Shown: positions 35,712-43,989 of the stretch, one piece after another
Position numbering within the stretch: position 1 is the stretch's first letter
Layout: each line of letters begins with the position of its first letter
Origin: Erysipelotrichaceae bacterium
Lineage (GTDB): Bacteria; Bacillota_I; Bacilli_A; Erysipelotrichales; Erysipelotrichaceae
Length of the DNA: 64,000 bases
Assembly (NCBI GenBank): GCA_017442805.1
Contig: JAFRZA010000017.1
Coordinates: 1 to 64,000, forward strand
Direction of reading: 5' to 3'
Program-made: the position numbers and the translations under genes
The notes under the pieces: generated by a model
The model's input: only the letters and a program-made list of their open reading frames with translations
What the model was told of the DNA's origin: nothing
Database searches by the model: none

Positions 35712-37318
35712 AAGCTTTCTCCTGTGCTGCGCTTAATCGCAGCTTCGATCAATCCTCTGAATAGCGGATGAGCCCGGTTGGGACGGGACTTGAATTCCGG
35801 ATGGAACTGCACGCCGATGAAGTAATGATCAGCCGGGTTTTCCATGGTTTCGACGATGTAGCCGTTATTGTATGTTCCTGAGAGCACCAGACCGTGATCG
35901 GCGATCATCTGGCGGTAGTCGTTATTGAATTCATAGCGGTGGCGGTGACGCTCACTGATGGCATCGGTGCCGTAAAGCTGACGGATCAGCGTGCCTTCCT
36001 TCAGCTGGCAGGGATAGGCGCCCAGGCGGAGTGTTCCACCCTTATTGGTCTCATCGCTCTGATCAGGCAGAAAGTCGATCACCTTGTCCGGGGAATCCGG
36101 GGCGAACTCCCGGGAATTGGCCAGGGGCAGACCGCAGAGATGACGGGCGAATTCGATGACCGCTACCTGCATGCCCAGACAGATGCCCAGATAGGGAAGA
36201 TCATGAGTGCGGCAGTACTCTGCCGTGACGATCATGCCCTCAATGCCCCGGTCGCCGAAGCCGCCGGGAACGACGATGCCGTCGCACTTCTCCAGTTTCT
36301 CACTGACATTGTCTTCGGTTATGTGTTCGCTGTCGATCCATTTGATTTTTACTTTCGCATGATTGGCCAGCCCGCCGTGGCTCAGCGCCTCAGCTACCGA
36401 CAGATAGGCGTCGTGCAATTTGACATACTTGCCGACCAGTCCGATGGTAACGGTGCGCTCGGGATGCTTTTCCGCCCTGACCATTTCCTTCCACTGGCTC
36501 AGATCAGCCTTGCCGCAGGGCAGACCAAGCTGCCGGCAGACGACTTCGGCCATGTGCTGCTTTTCCAGCATCAGGGGTACTTCGTGCAGGCTCTTGAGCG
36601 TCCGGTTTTCAATGACGCAGTCTCTTCTGATGTTGCAGAAGAGGGCGATCTTTTCAAACAGGTCCTTTTCCAGCGGCCGGTGGCAGCGCAGCACGATGAC
36701 GTTGGGCTTGATGCCGATGCCCTGCAGTTCCTTGACAGAATGCTGGGTCGGCTTGGACTTATGCTCCTTACCGCACTCCAGCCAGGGAACCAGGGTGACG
36801 TGGACGTAACAGACGTCCTGTTCACCCTTCTCCAGGCCGATCTGACGGATGGCTTCCAGAAACGGCTGGGATTCGATGTCGCCGACCGTACCGCCGATCT
36901 CGCAGATCAAAACGTCCGGATCATCCTTGACGGCCGAATAGATGAATTTCTTGATTTCATTGGTTATGTGCGGAATGATCTGGACGGTCTTGCCCAGATA
37001 TTCGCCTTCTCTTTCCTTATTCAATACGTTCCAGAAGACCTTGCCGGTGGTAAGGTTGGAATACTTGTTCAGATTCTCGTCAATGAAGCGCTCATAATGG
37101 CCCAGATCGAGGTCGGTCTCCGCTCCATCATCAGTGACGAATACTTCACCGTGCTGGAGCGGTGACATCGTCCCGGGGTCAACGTTTATGTAGGGATCGA
37201 GTTTCTGGGAAGCGACCTTCAGACCCCGGGCCTTCAAAAGACGGCCCAGCGAAGCTGCGGTGATTCCCTTGCCAAGACCGGATACTACCCCGCCGGTAAC
37301 AAAGATGAATTTTGACAT
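35708..37318 (-). CDS. pyrG: CTP synthase
   Basis: The 536-residue enzyme aminates UTP to CTP using glutamine. The N-terminal synthetase domain has [20 protein letters not shown] and the [13 protein letters not shown] nucleotide site. The C-terminal class I glutamine amidotransferase has the catalytic Cys in GICLGMQ and His in FHPEF. The start at 37318 is set by GGAGG; the open frame runs 81 bases further upstream but homologues begin here. glnN overlaps its stop, so CTP and glutamine synthesis are coupled. Control in other Bacillota works through leader RNA; the 147-base leader has no obvious terminator. Confidence 0.97.
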
Positions 37319-37444
37319 AAGCCGTACCTCCATATAAATAAAAACAACATCCTCAAATCCGAGTGATGTCATTCCATAGGGCTTTAAAACCATCTCCACA
37401 AACTAGCGTAAATGTGGATCTTTATGATGATTTCCGTATACTTG

Positions 37445-37456
37445 GTACGGCCGTAC
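37445..37456. repeat. Perfect palindrome in the pyrG leader
   Basis: GTACGGCCGTAC is an exact 12-base palindrome about ten bases downstream of the predicted transcription start. It may be an operator or a small hairpin. Confidence 0.4.
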
Positions 37457-37472
37457 ACAAATTTACTTTTTA

Positions 37473-37501
37473 ATAATAACTCTGCTTTTTTGCCGTTTCA
37501 A
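37473..37501 (-). promoter_or_regulatory. pyrG-glnN promoter
   Basis: TTGAAA (37496-37501), 17-base spacer and TATTAT (37473-37478) on the minus strand. Confidence 0.7.
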
Positions 37502-37542
37502 GAGGATTTTTTATGAAAGTTTCTTTCATTTTTTCTCACCAG

Positions 37543-37564
37543 AAAAGGCCGGTTTCCCGACCTT
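37543..37564 (-). terminator. Terminator of the GntR-ABC operon
   Basis: On the minus strand AAGGTCGG, loop GAAA, CCGGCCTTTTC (one G-U pair) lies after the permease gene at 37606. Confidence 0.7.
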
Positions 37565-37605
37565 CTTAACGCCTGTTTCTTTATCAACAGCTTGTTTTAT
37601 TATGT

Positions 37606-38256
37606 CTAGAATTCCTTGTTCTTCATGACTCTGACAGCCAGAAGATACAGCGCCATGTCCAATGCCGCAACTGTCAGCAACAGCACGCCTGCCACCACCA
37701 GCGGCGAGGTCCTTTCCAGAACGTCGATCACCTTTCCCAGCATTTCCGGTCCGCCGGGGATCTTACTGAGGGCAAACAGGATCACGGCGACGGCGCCATA
37801 GATCACCAGCATGGCCAGCCGGCTCTTTTCCGCTCCGAACTTCAGTTCGATGACGATCATGCCGGAAACCAGCAGGGTCATTACCGCGATGATAGCCAGC
37901 ACGTAGGGCAGCGATTCGATCAGATCGAAACTCTGGCCCTTGGCCAGGGAGCAGACACCGCAGACCAGCAGGCCAAACAGCGCGCCGCCGCCTTCCATGA
38001 TCAGGCTGTAGATGAACTTTTCCCTGACATAGCTCTTGCGGTCGACCGGCAGGGACATCAGAAACGGTAAACCGTTATCCAGTTCGTCATAGCTGATGGT
38101 TCCCACCGCCATGATTCCGAACAGCATCGCGGCATAGCCGATGATGAAGGAGCCGTCCATGGAGAAGCCCATGATGACACAGATGATCAGATACATCAGA
38201 ATGGTCCTGCTGTTGCGGAAGTTGAGATGCAGGTCCTTTACGATTAAGCCTTTCAC
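37606..38256 (-). CDS. ABC-2 type permease
   Basis: The 216-residue membrane protein has six predicted membrane segments and the ABC2_membrane_5 pattern: N-terminal MKGLIVKDLHLNFRNSR, then DELDNGLPFLMSLPVDRKSYVREKF in the first cytoplasmic loop. Such permeases pair with the ATPase of YtrB type. It overlaps the ATPase gene by four bases and belongs to a GntR-ATPase-permease operon. These modules respond to cell-envelope stress or antibiotics in other Bacillota. The substrate is not known. Confidence 0.88.
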   Translation of the reverse strand: MKGLIVKDLHLNFRNSRTILMYLIICVIMGFSMDGSFIIGYAAMLFGIMAVGTISYDELDNGLPFLMSLPVDRKSYVREKFIYSLIMEGGGALFGLLVCGVCSLAKGQSFDLIESLPYVLAIIAVMTLLVSGMIVIELKFGAEKSRLAMLVIYGAVAVILFALSKIPGGPEMLGKVIDVLERTSPLVVAGVLLLTVAALDMALYLLAVRVMKNKEF

Positions 38257-39104
38257 AGTATTTCACCTCCTGCCATGATCAGAATGAGATCATCGATGCT
38301 GCCGTTTTCAACGACCAGCGCCGGATAGTTTTCCGCGTAGTACTGCTTCTCGTCGGTAAACAGGCTGTAGCCGAATCTTTCCTTACGGCTGGCGATGAGG
38401 TGGCTGCGGTCGATGGACCTGTAGGTTTCCTCATCGACCTTGAGCACGCCGTATTTGTCCAGCAGCTTGTCGGTGTCTTCGTGCAGAATGATCTTGCCGT
38501 CGTTGATCAGGTAAATGTCGTCGCACATGCTTTCCAGGTCACTGGAGATGTGCGAGGAAATGATGATCGAACAGTCTTCATTTTCCGCCAGATAGTTTCT
38601 CAATACGTCTAGCACTTCGTTTCTGGCTTCCACGTCCAGTCCGGAAGTCGGCTCATCCATGATGAGCAGCCTGGCCTTGTGGGTAATGGCCACGATGACT
38701 CTCAGCTTGGCCTTCATGCCGGTGGAAAATTCCTTGATTGGCTTATTGAGCGGCAGCGCCAGAGTGGTGCACAGCTTTCTGAAGCGGTCTTCCTCAAAGT
38801 TGGAATACATGTTTTTGAGAATGCTGATGACGTTTTCCACGGTGAGGTAGTTGGAGAAGGCAGAATCGGAAAGGGCGACGCCGATGTTTTCCTTATCCTT
38901 ACCGGTCAAATGCCGGGAATCCTTGCCGAAGACTTCGGCTGTTCCGCCATCAATGCTTATCAGGCCCAGAATGGCCTTGATAGTCGTGGTCTTGCCGGCT
39001 CCGTTTCTTCCCACCAGTCCGCTGACCCTTCCTTCGGGAAGGTTCAGGGAGATATTCAGATTGAAGTCCTTGTAGTTCTTTACGAGGTTTTCGATTCTTA
39101 CCAT
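38253..39104 (-). CDS. ABC transporter ATP-binding protein
   Basis: The 283-residue ATPase has Walker A GRNGAGKTTTIKAI, signature EFSTGMKAKLRVI in place of LSGGQ, Walker B LLIMDEPTSGLD, and H-loop IISSHISSDL. The STGMK signature fits the ABC-2 exporter group (YtrB/BcrA type). It has a C-terminal extension of about 70 residues. The gene lies two bases after the GntR regulator and overlaps the permease gene. Confidence 0.92.
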   Translation of the reverse strand: MVRIENLVKNYKDFNLNISLNLPEGRVSGLVGRNGAGKTTTIKAILGLISIDGGTAEVFGKDSRHLTGKDKENIGVALSDSAFSNYLTVENVISILKNMYSNFEEDRFRKLCTTLALPLNKPIKEFSTGMKAKLRVIVAITHKARLLIMDEPTSGLDVEARNEVLDVLRNYLAENEDCSIIISSHISSDLESMCDDIYLINDGKIILHEDTDKLLDKYGVLKVDEETYRSIDRSHLIASRKERFGYSLFTDEKQYYAENYPALVVENGSIDDLILIMAGGEIL

Positions 39105-39106
39105 AG

Positions 39107-39478
39107 TCAGTCCTCCAGAATGATTTCTGTCATTTCTCTGATTTCTTCTTTTGTCAGTCCCCCGGCCAGAGCCTTGTCGATGACCAGGGTGAGTTCTTCT
39201 TCCAGACTCTTTCTTCTGGCCTCCATGGCCAGCTGCCGGTCGGCAGCGTTGACATAACTGCCCTTGCCGTGGACAGTGGTGATGAAGCCTTCCTCTTCCA
39301 GGAAGTCATAGGCTTTCTTGACCGTCAGGGAACTGATCTTCAGATCGGCCGCCAGCGCTCTGACCGAAGGCAGCGCTTCAGCGTCCTGAAGCTGTCCGGT
39401 GATGATGGCGTTCTTGATCTGTGATACCACCTGTTCATAGATGGGTACCATTGAGCTGTTGTTTATAATAATGCGCAT
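39107..39478 (-). CDS. GntR-family (YtrA-type) repressor
   Basis: The 123-residue regulator has an N-terminal winged-helix domain: NSSMVPIYEQVVSQIKNAI, LPSVRALAADLKISSLTVKKAY and GSYVN. The short C-terminal tail and no large effector domain place it in the YtrA subfamily. YtrA-type repressors control their own ABC operon and bind inverted repeats; one sits in this gene's promoter. The start was moved from 39526 to 39478 because the domain begins there and GAGG precedes it. Confidence 0.92.
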   Translation of the reverse strand: MRIIINNSSMVPIYEQVVSQIKNAIITGQLQDAEALPSVRALAADLKISSLTVKKAYDFLEEEGFITTVHGKGSYVNAADRQLAMEARRKSLEEELTLVIDKALAGGLTKEEIREMTEIILED

Positions 39479-39497
39479 ATTTACCAACCTCGCAAAC

Positions 39498-39541
39498 AGT
39501 ATATAACAGCATATAACTGTTGTCAACTGTTATATGCTGTT
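39498..39541 (-). promoter_or_regulatory. Promoter with YtrA-type operator
   Basis: A near-consensus promoter, TTGACA (39521-39526) and TATACT (39498-39503) with a 17-base spacer, overlaps a perfect 13-bp inverted repeat. The arms are AACAGCATATAAC (39505-39517) and GTTATATGCTGTT (39529-39541), 11 bases apart. The regulator bound here would block RNA polymerase. Confidence 0.85.
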
Positions 39542-39580
39542 TATTTATATGATTATGCTTGGAAATCTATAATAACGGAC

Positions 39581-39934
39581 TCAGATGCCTGCGTTTCTTG
39601 ACAGCAGGTAAACGCAGTACTGATTCATGCTGATGCCTTCCCTGCTGGCCTGCTCGGCAAGCTGTCTGTGGAGACTTTTCGGTATTCTCAGTTTGAACTG
39701 ACCTGAATATGACTGCAGCTGCTGAGGCTCATTAATCGGAAGCCCCTGCTCAACTGCAGCGCTGAGCCAGGCCAGTTTGGCATCCTCCCCGTTTCTGATC
39801 GCTTCCTCGATGGTTTCGCCGGTTGACAGACATCCGGGCAGATCCGGATAGGACACGACATATCCTCCCTCATCTCTGTCCGGAATTATTTCCATTCTGT
39901 ACGGCATTTCCATGTACTGTTCAACTGTTTTCAT
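39581..39934 (-). CDS. hicB: HicB-family antitoxin
   Basis: The 117-residue protein has the HicB partial RNase-H-like fold at the N-terminus (DRDEGGYVVSYPDLPGCLSTGETIEEAIRN). A ribbon-helix-helix/HicB DNA-binding part follows (FKLRIPKSLHRQLAEQASREGISMNQYCVYLLSR). It would neutralise the toxin at 39921 and repress the promoter at 40191-40220. It overlaps the toxin gene by 14 bases, so order is toxin first. No separate promoter is visible. Confidence 0.93.
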   Translation of the reverse strand: MKTVEQYMEMPYRMEIIPDRDEGGYVVSYPDLPGCLSTGETIEEAIRNGEDAKLAWLSAAVEQGLPINEPQQLQSYSGQFKLRIPKSLHRQLAEQASREGISMNQYCVYLLSRNAGI

Positions 39935-40172
39935 TTTCTTCCGCCTCCTCTATGACTTTTCTGACCATTTCAACATATGCTTTCTTGATGGGTTGATGTT
40001 TTGGAATTGTAACGGGATTCTTTCCCTGCTTTCTGAAGGTGTAATGACTGCTTCCGCTTCTTGGCGATAACATTTCATATCCGTAGGATTCCAGCACCTT
40101 TCGCAGTTCATCAAAACGAAGGTCGTTCGAAAGGCTTAATATCCTGCTGAGCAGTTTTTCCCATTTTGACAT
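39921..40172 (-). CDS. hicA: HicA-family mRNA interferase toxin
   Basis: The 83-residue protein resembles HicA. The pattern FDELRKVLESYGYEML, then the conserved catalytic His43 in GSSHYTFRK, then NPVTIPKH, is typical. HicA is a small double-stranded-RNA-binding-domain fold that cleaves mRNA without ribosome binding. The N-terminal 15 residues extend beyond the usual start. Expression is restrained by HicB. Confidence 0.92.
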   Translation of the reverse strand: MSKWEKLLSRILSLSNDLRFDELRKVLESYGYEMLSPRSGSSHYTFRKQGKNPVTIPKHQPIKKAYVEMVRKVIEEAEENENS

Positions 40173-40190
40173 TTTTTCTTCACCTGATTA

Positions 40191-40220
40191 ATTGTAGGAT
40201 GACACCATATATGGTGTCAA
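40191..40220 (-). promoter_or_regulatory. hicAB promoter with operator palindrome
   Basis: TTGACA (40215-40220) and TACAAT (40191-40196) are 18 bases apart. The 18-base perfect palindrome GACACCATATATGGTGTC (40201-40218) sits in and around the spacer, a likely HicB operator. Confidence 0.8.
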
Positions 40221-40249
40221 GCGCTACAAACGGCATTCTTACAGGATAA

Positions 40250-40276
40250 GAAAAAGCGGTTCATCAGTCACCGCTT
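40250..40276 (-). terminator. Terminator of the guanine deaminase gene
   Basis: AAGCGGT and ACCGCTT arms with a nine-base loop and a T-run on the minus strand. Confidence 0.75.
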
Positions 40277-40303
40277 CATCATCTTTTCTGTACTGTTCTG
40301 TTG

Positions 40304-40810
40304 TCAGTAGTCTTCGTGTTCCATCTGCATGTAGATGTCAAACAGTTTCAGGCAGCCTTCCCGGTCCAGGGGAATCAGATAACCTTCAAACCCGTCTCTT
40401 CCTCCGGACATCCTGTCGAGCACCTCGTCACGGAAGCCGATGCCGGCGTTGTCCTGAATGGTGGCGCCGTAGTAGATCACTTCAATTTTTGCCCACTTGC
40501 AGGCAAACAGGCACATCGGACAGGGCTCTCCGGTGGTATACATCTGACAGCCAGTAAGATCAAAGGTTCCCAGGTTGGCGCAGGCGTTGCGGATGGCATC
40601 CACTTCCCCATGACAGGTCGGGTCATTGTTTCCGACAACGCGATTGTGACCGCGGCCGATGATCTCGCCGTTTCTGACGACGATCGCGCCGAAAGGTCCG
40701 CCGTCCCCGGCGGTTATTCCCTTATAGGCTTCTTCAATGGCGGCCTGCATATACTTGCTTTCAGCCGTGTCGATCAGTTCACTGGGAAACCTGGTGAGTT
40801 TTTTCTTCAT
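40304..40810 (-). CDS. guaD: Guanine deaminase-like CMP/dCMP deaminase-family enzyme
   Basis: The 168-residue zinc enzyme has the motifs HGEVDAIR and PCPMC. The former carries the zinc His and catalytic Glu, with Gly where HAE is usual. GGPFGA and NNDPTCHGE match Bacillus GuaD, which converts guanine to xanthine. The C-terminal region (GIGFRDEVL, EGYLIPLDREGCLKLFDIYMQM) fits the domain-swapped GuaD dimer better than cytosine or tRNA adenosine deaminases. It is monocistronic. Related activities cannot be excluded. Confidence 0.82.
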   Translation of the reverse strand: MKKKLTRFPSELIDTAESKYMQAAIEEAYKGITAGDGGPFGAIVVRNGEIIGRGHNRVVGNNDPTCHGEVDAIRNACANLGTFDLTGCQMYTTGEPCPMCLFACKWAKIEVIYYGATIQDNAGIGFRDEVLDRMSGGRDGFEGYLIPLDREGCLKLFDIYMQMEHEDY

Positions 40811-40843
40811 TGCCCTTTACTTTCAGATGAGTTAATTTTATCA

Positions 40844-40868
40844 TAAAAAGCCTGCCGCAAGGCAGGCT
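40844..40868 (-). terminator. Terminator after the GH5 lipoprotein gene
   Basis: AGCCTGCC, loop TTGC, GGCAGGCT and TTTTT on the minus strand. Confidence 0.85.
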
Positions 40869-40873
40869 GTTAA

Positions 40874-41878
40874 TCATTTCCGGGAGCGGCTGGCAATGGT
40901 ATCAAGCAGCCACTTGCCGGCGCGTGTGAGGTCTTCCTCTGTCAGATCCTTTGTCTTCAGGGAAGCGAAGTTCAGCGCAGCGCACGGCTCACCCGTCCTG
41001 GCAAAGTTCCACATCACGTAGCTGATGCCGCTCTCTTCCAGGAAGTCGATCCAGACGTTGGCCTCATCTTCATCAACCGGGTAACCTCCGGAAGATGCCG
41101 TGATGCCGAATTCGGTCACAAACAGCGGCAGTCCCCTGCTCATGGCTGACTTGGCCTTGTCACGCAGTTCCTGTTTATGGGTAGCCGAATAGAAGTGCAG
41201 GGTGTACATGATGTTGTCGTAGTTCAGCGGATCCTGAGCTGCCACGTCGACGTCCTGCGACCAGTTGGGCGTTCCCACGATGATCAGGGACTCCGGGTCA
41301 TTGGCCCGGATGATCGGGATGATCACCTCGGCATAGGCCTTGATGTCGTCCCAGCTGCACTTGTTTGGTTCGTTGCAGATCTCATAGATGACGTTTTCCG
41401 CCTTGGCGCATTTCTTCGATACTTCATCAAAGAAGATCTTGGCTTCATCGATGTACTTGTTGGGATTGCCGTCGGAGAGGATGTGCCAGTCGATCAGGAT
41501 GTACATGTCCTGCCTTCGTCCCCACTCCACACCGTCGATGATGTCCTGCATCAGCAGGTTTTTGTCGCCGCCGGTGCAGTAGCCCACCGAGCCGACGCCG
41601 TAGGTGTACAGAGCCAGACGGTAGATGTTGGCGCCCAGGAAATGGGAGATGTCCTTATAGCTGTCCTCGTTGCTGAAGGAACGGGAAACGGATACGCCGT
41701 TGTTTGACACTCCTCTCAGCATTACCGGATTGCCGTTTTTGTCGCACAGCCGGCCGTCGATGACCTGCAGCCTTCCACAGACGGACGGACGGTCCTTGCC
41801 GTCGAAGGACTGCTTCGGCTGAGAACTGCAGCCGATCAGCACCAGCAGGCATAACAGTATTGTCAGTAGTTTTTTCAT
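40874..41878 (-). CDS. GH5 endoglucanase lipoprotein
   Basis: The 334-residue protein has a lipoprotein signal with lipobox LIGC (Cys17), so it sits on the outer face of the membrane. Its catalytic domain is GH5: the acid/base Glu170 lies in YEICNEP and the nucleophile Glu256 in FVTEFG. The family cuts beta-1,4-glucans and related polysaccharides. It follows the CUT1 ABC genes, so it probably makes oligosaccharides for import. Compared with larger cellulases it has no carbohydrate-binding module. Confidence 0.92.
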   Translation of the reverse strand: MKKLLTILLCLLVLIGCSSQPKQSFDGKDRPSVCGRLQVIDGRLCDKNGNPVMLRGVSNNGVSVSRSFSNEDSYKDISHFLGANIYRLALYTYGVGSVGYCTGGDKNLLMQDIIDGVEWGRRQDMYILIDWHILSDGNPNKYIDEAKIFFDEVSKKCAKAENVIYEICNEPNKCSWDDIKAYAEVIIPIIRANDPESLIIVGTPNWSQDVDVAAQDPLNYDNIMYTLHFYSATHKQELRDKAKSAMSRGLPLFVTEFGITASSGGYPVDEDEANVWIDFLEESGISYVMWNFARTGEPCAALNFASLKTKDLTEEDLTRAGKWLLDTIASRSRK

Positions 41879-41889
41879 GCTGTCTCCTT

Positions 41890-41911
41890 AAAATGCCCCG
41901 AAGGGCATTTT
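41890..41911 (-). terminator. Hairpin between sugar ABC ATPase and GH5 genes
   Basis: AAAATGCCC, loop TTCG, GGGCATTTT on the minus strand. The short T-run may only attenuate, letting GH5 be co-transcribed. Confidence 0.65.
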
Positions 41912-41913
41912 TT

Positions 41914-43098
41914 TTAGTATTCCAGGTTCTTCTCAGTCTCCTTGGAGAAGACGTGGGCAACGTTGCCGTCAAAACTCAGGTGGAGATCCTTGCCGGCATA
42001 GTTGGTCGTCTTGCCTTCCGTCGGAACGATGATGATGACATCCTTGCCCATGACGGTCATGTGCAGGTGGCAGGAAGAGCCCATCAGCTCGGATACGTCG
42101 ACCTTGCCCTCAATGCCCTTGTCGGCAATGCTCAGGTGTTCCGGTCTGACGCCAAGGACGACATCCTGTTCCTCAACCTTGTTGGCCTTCAGTCTGGCCT
42201 GCTTTTCTTCGGCGAGCTCAACGCTGATGCCGTCGGTCTCAACGAAGTATCTGCCGTCCTTCTTCACCAGTCTGGCGTCGAAGTAGTTCATCTGCGGAGT
42301 GCCGATGAAGCCGGAAACGAACAGATTGGCCGGATGATCGAAGACTTCCTGCGGAGTGCCGATCTGCTGGATGTAACCGTCCTTCATGACGACGATCCGG
42401 TCGCCCAGCGTCATGGCTTCGATCTGGTCGTGAGTAACGTAGATGAAGGTGGTGTTGATGCGCTGTCTGAGCTTAATGATCTCGGAACGCATCTGGTTAC
42501 GCAGCTTGGCGTCCAGGTTGGAAAGCGGTTCGTCCATTAACAGGACCTTCGGGTTTCTGACGATGGCCCGGCCGCTGGCGACACGCGGTCTCTGACCGCC
42601 GGAGAGCGCCTTGGGCTTGCGGTCCAGATACTGGGTGATGTCCAGGATCTCGGCTGCTTCTCTGACCTTGCGGTCGATCTCGTCCTTGGGAACCTTCTTG
42701 ATCTTCAGGGAGTAGGCCATGTTGTCGTAAACGGTCATGTGCGGGTAAAGGGCATATGACTGGAAGACCATGGCAATGTCGCGGTCCTTCGGCTCAACGT
42801 CGTTGACCAGCTGACCGTCGATGTACAGCTCGCCGCTGGTGATTTCTTCCAGACCGGCAACCATTCTCAGAGTGGTGGACTTGCCGCAGCCGGAAGGTCC
42901 GACCAGAACGATGAACTCGTTGTCCTTGATGTCCAGAGTGAATTCCTGAACGGCAACGACGCCTTCATCAGTGATCTGCAGGTTGATCTTCTTCTCTTCC
43001 TGCTGATCTTCGTTTTTTCTGAACAGGCCTCTCTTCTTGGCCTTGCTTTCGGTATTGGTATAGATTTTCTTGATGTTCTTTAATAAAACTTCAGCCAT
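41914..43098 (-). CDS. Sugar ABC transporter ATP-binding protein (MsmX/UgpC type)
   Basis: The 394-residue ATPase energises CUT1 sugar importers. Walker A GPSGCGKSTTLR, Walker B VLLMDEPLSNLD and H-loop YVTHDQIEAM are intact. The signature region reads LSGGQRPRVASGRA where the family nearly always has LSGGQRQRVALGRA. The C-terminal TOBE/MDR regulatory domains are present (about 240-394). An insertion of basic residues (about 18-35) separates the first strand from the core. It follows the permease genes by 12 bases and serves the importer at 43111-46351. Confidence 0.92.
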   Translation of the reverse strand: MAEVLLKNIKKIYTNTESKAKKRGLFRKNEDQQEEKKINLQITDEGVVAVQEFTLDIKDNEFIVLVGPSGCGKSTTLRMVAGLEEITSGELYIDGQLVNDVEPKDRDIAMVFQSYALYPHMTVYDNMAYSLKIKKVPKDEIDRKVREAAEILDITQYLDRKPKALSGGQRPRVASGRAIVRNPKVLLMDEPLSNLDAKLRNQMRSEIIKLRQRINTTFIYVTHDQIEAMTLGDRIVVMKDGYIQQIGTPQEVFDHPANLFVSGFIGTPQMNYFDARLVKKDGRYFVETDGISVELAEEKQARLKANKVEEQDVVLGVRPEHLSIADKGIEGKVDVSELMGSSCHLHMTVMGKDVIIIVPTEGKTTNYAGKDLHLSFDGNVAHVFSKETEKNLEY

Positions 43099-43110
43099 TG
43101 TAATTCTCCT

Positions 43111-43980
43111 TTAACCCTTAACGCTGCCTGAGGTAACACCCTTAATGATTGATTTGGAAAGGATGGTATAGATGACCATGACCGGCAGGATGGCCATGAC
43201 CATGAGCATGTAGACCTTGCCCATGTCGAACTTGGAATAGTCGGCGCTTCGCAGCGTGGCTATCATGACCGGAACGGTCTTCTTCTGGGCATCGTTGAGC
43301 AGCAGTGCCGGCATGAAGTAGTTGTTCCAGGAACCGACAAATGAGAAGATCATCTGTACGGCCACGGCCGGCTTCATGATCGGCAGAACGATCTGATTGA
43401 AGATCTTGAATTCGTTGGAGCCGTCAATGCGGGCTGCCTCGACCATTTCCAGCGGCAGCGTCGCTTCCAGATACTGCCTCATGTAGAAGTAGACGGCCGG
43501 AGCGGCGATGCTGGGGATGATCAGCAGCCACAGTTTATTGGTCAGATGGTACTTATAGGCCAGCTGGATGAAACCGACAGTGGAAACCTGCGAGGGGATC
43601 ATCATGATGGCCAGGATGAACAGGTGAACGGCATTCTTGAAACGGAAGTTGTAGACATAGGTGCCATACGCCGTCAGAGCTGAGAAGTATGATGTCAGCA
43701 GCGCTGAGCAGATGGCGACGATGAAGCTGTTCTTCATGCCGGTCGGAATGTTGATGGAACCGTCATTCCAGGCATTCAGGAAGTTCTTCATGGCATTGCC
43801 GCCTGGAATCATTGTAAAACCAGCCTGCAGCTGAGCGTTGGAACGCGAAGAGTTGATGAACATCAGATAGAAGAAGAACAGACACAGGAAGGTCAGGAAG
43901 ATCAGAATTCCGTAAACCACAATCCTGGAGATCAGGAGTTTTAACTTAGCTATCGCATTGGCATTCTTTTTCATTTTCAC
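43111..43980 (-). CDS. Carbohydrate ABC permease, MalG-like
   Basis: The 289-residue protein has six predicted membrane segments and the EAA loop in VEAARIDGSNEFKIFNQIVLPIMKPA, which docks the ATPase. It belongs to the CUT1 family. It lies 9 bases after the MalF-like gene and 12 bases before the ATPase gene. Substrate is probably a glucan oligosaccharide, inferred from linked GH94 and GH5 genes. Confidence 0.93.
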   Translation of the reverse strand: MKMKKNANAIAKLKLLISRIVVYGILIFLTFLCLFFFYLMFINSSRSNAQLQAGFTMIPGGNAMKNFLNAWNDGSINIPTGMKNSFIVAICSALLTSYFSALTAYGTYVYNFRFKNAVHLFILAIMMIPSQVSTVGFIQLAYKYHLTNKLWLLIIPSIAAPAVYFYMRQYLEATLPLEMVEAARIDGSNEFKIFNQIVLPIMKPAVAVQMIFSFVGSWNNYFMPALLLNDAQKKTVPVMIATLRSADYSKFDMGKVYMLMVMAILPVMVIYTILSKSIIKGVTSGSVKG

Positions 43981-43989
43981 TTTTCCTCC

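Noticed and set aside
35894-37165. Long antisense open frame opposite pyrG
   Set aside because: It is the mirror of a conserved coding region with high third-position GC, lacks a ribosome site and shows no family features.
37319-37399. Upstream extension of pyrG as a leader peptide
   Set aside because: It is in frame with pyrG, has no stop before it and no biased codons.
37514-37530. ATGAAAG-TTT-CTTTCAT hairpin with a T-run on the plus strand
   Set aside because: No plus-strand gene lies upstream, so it is not assigned as a functional terminator.
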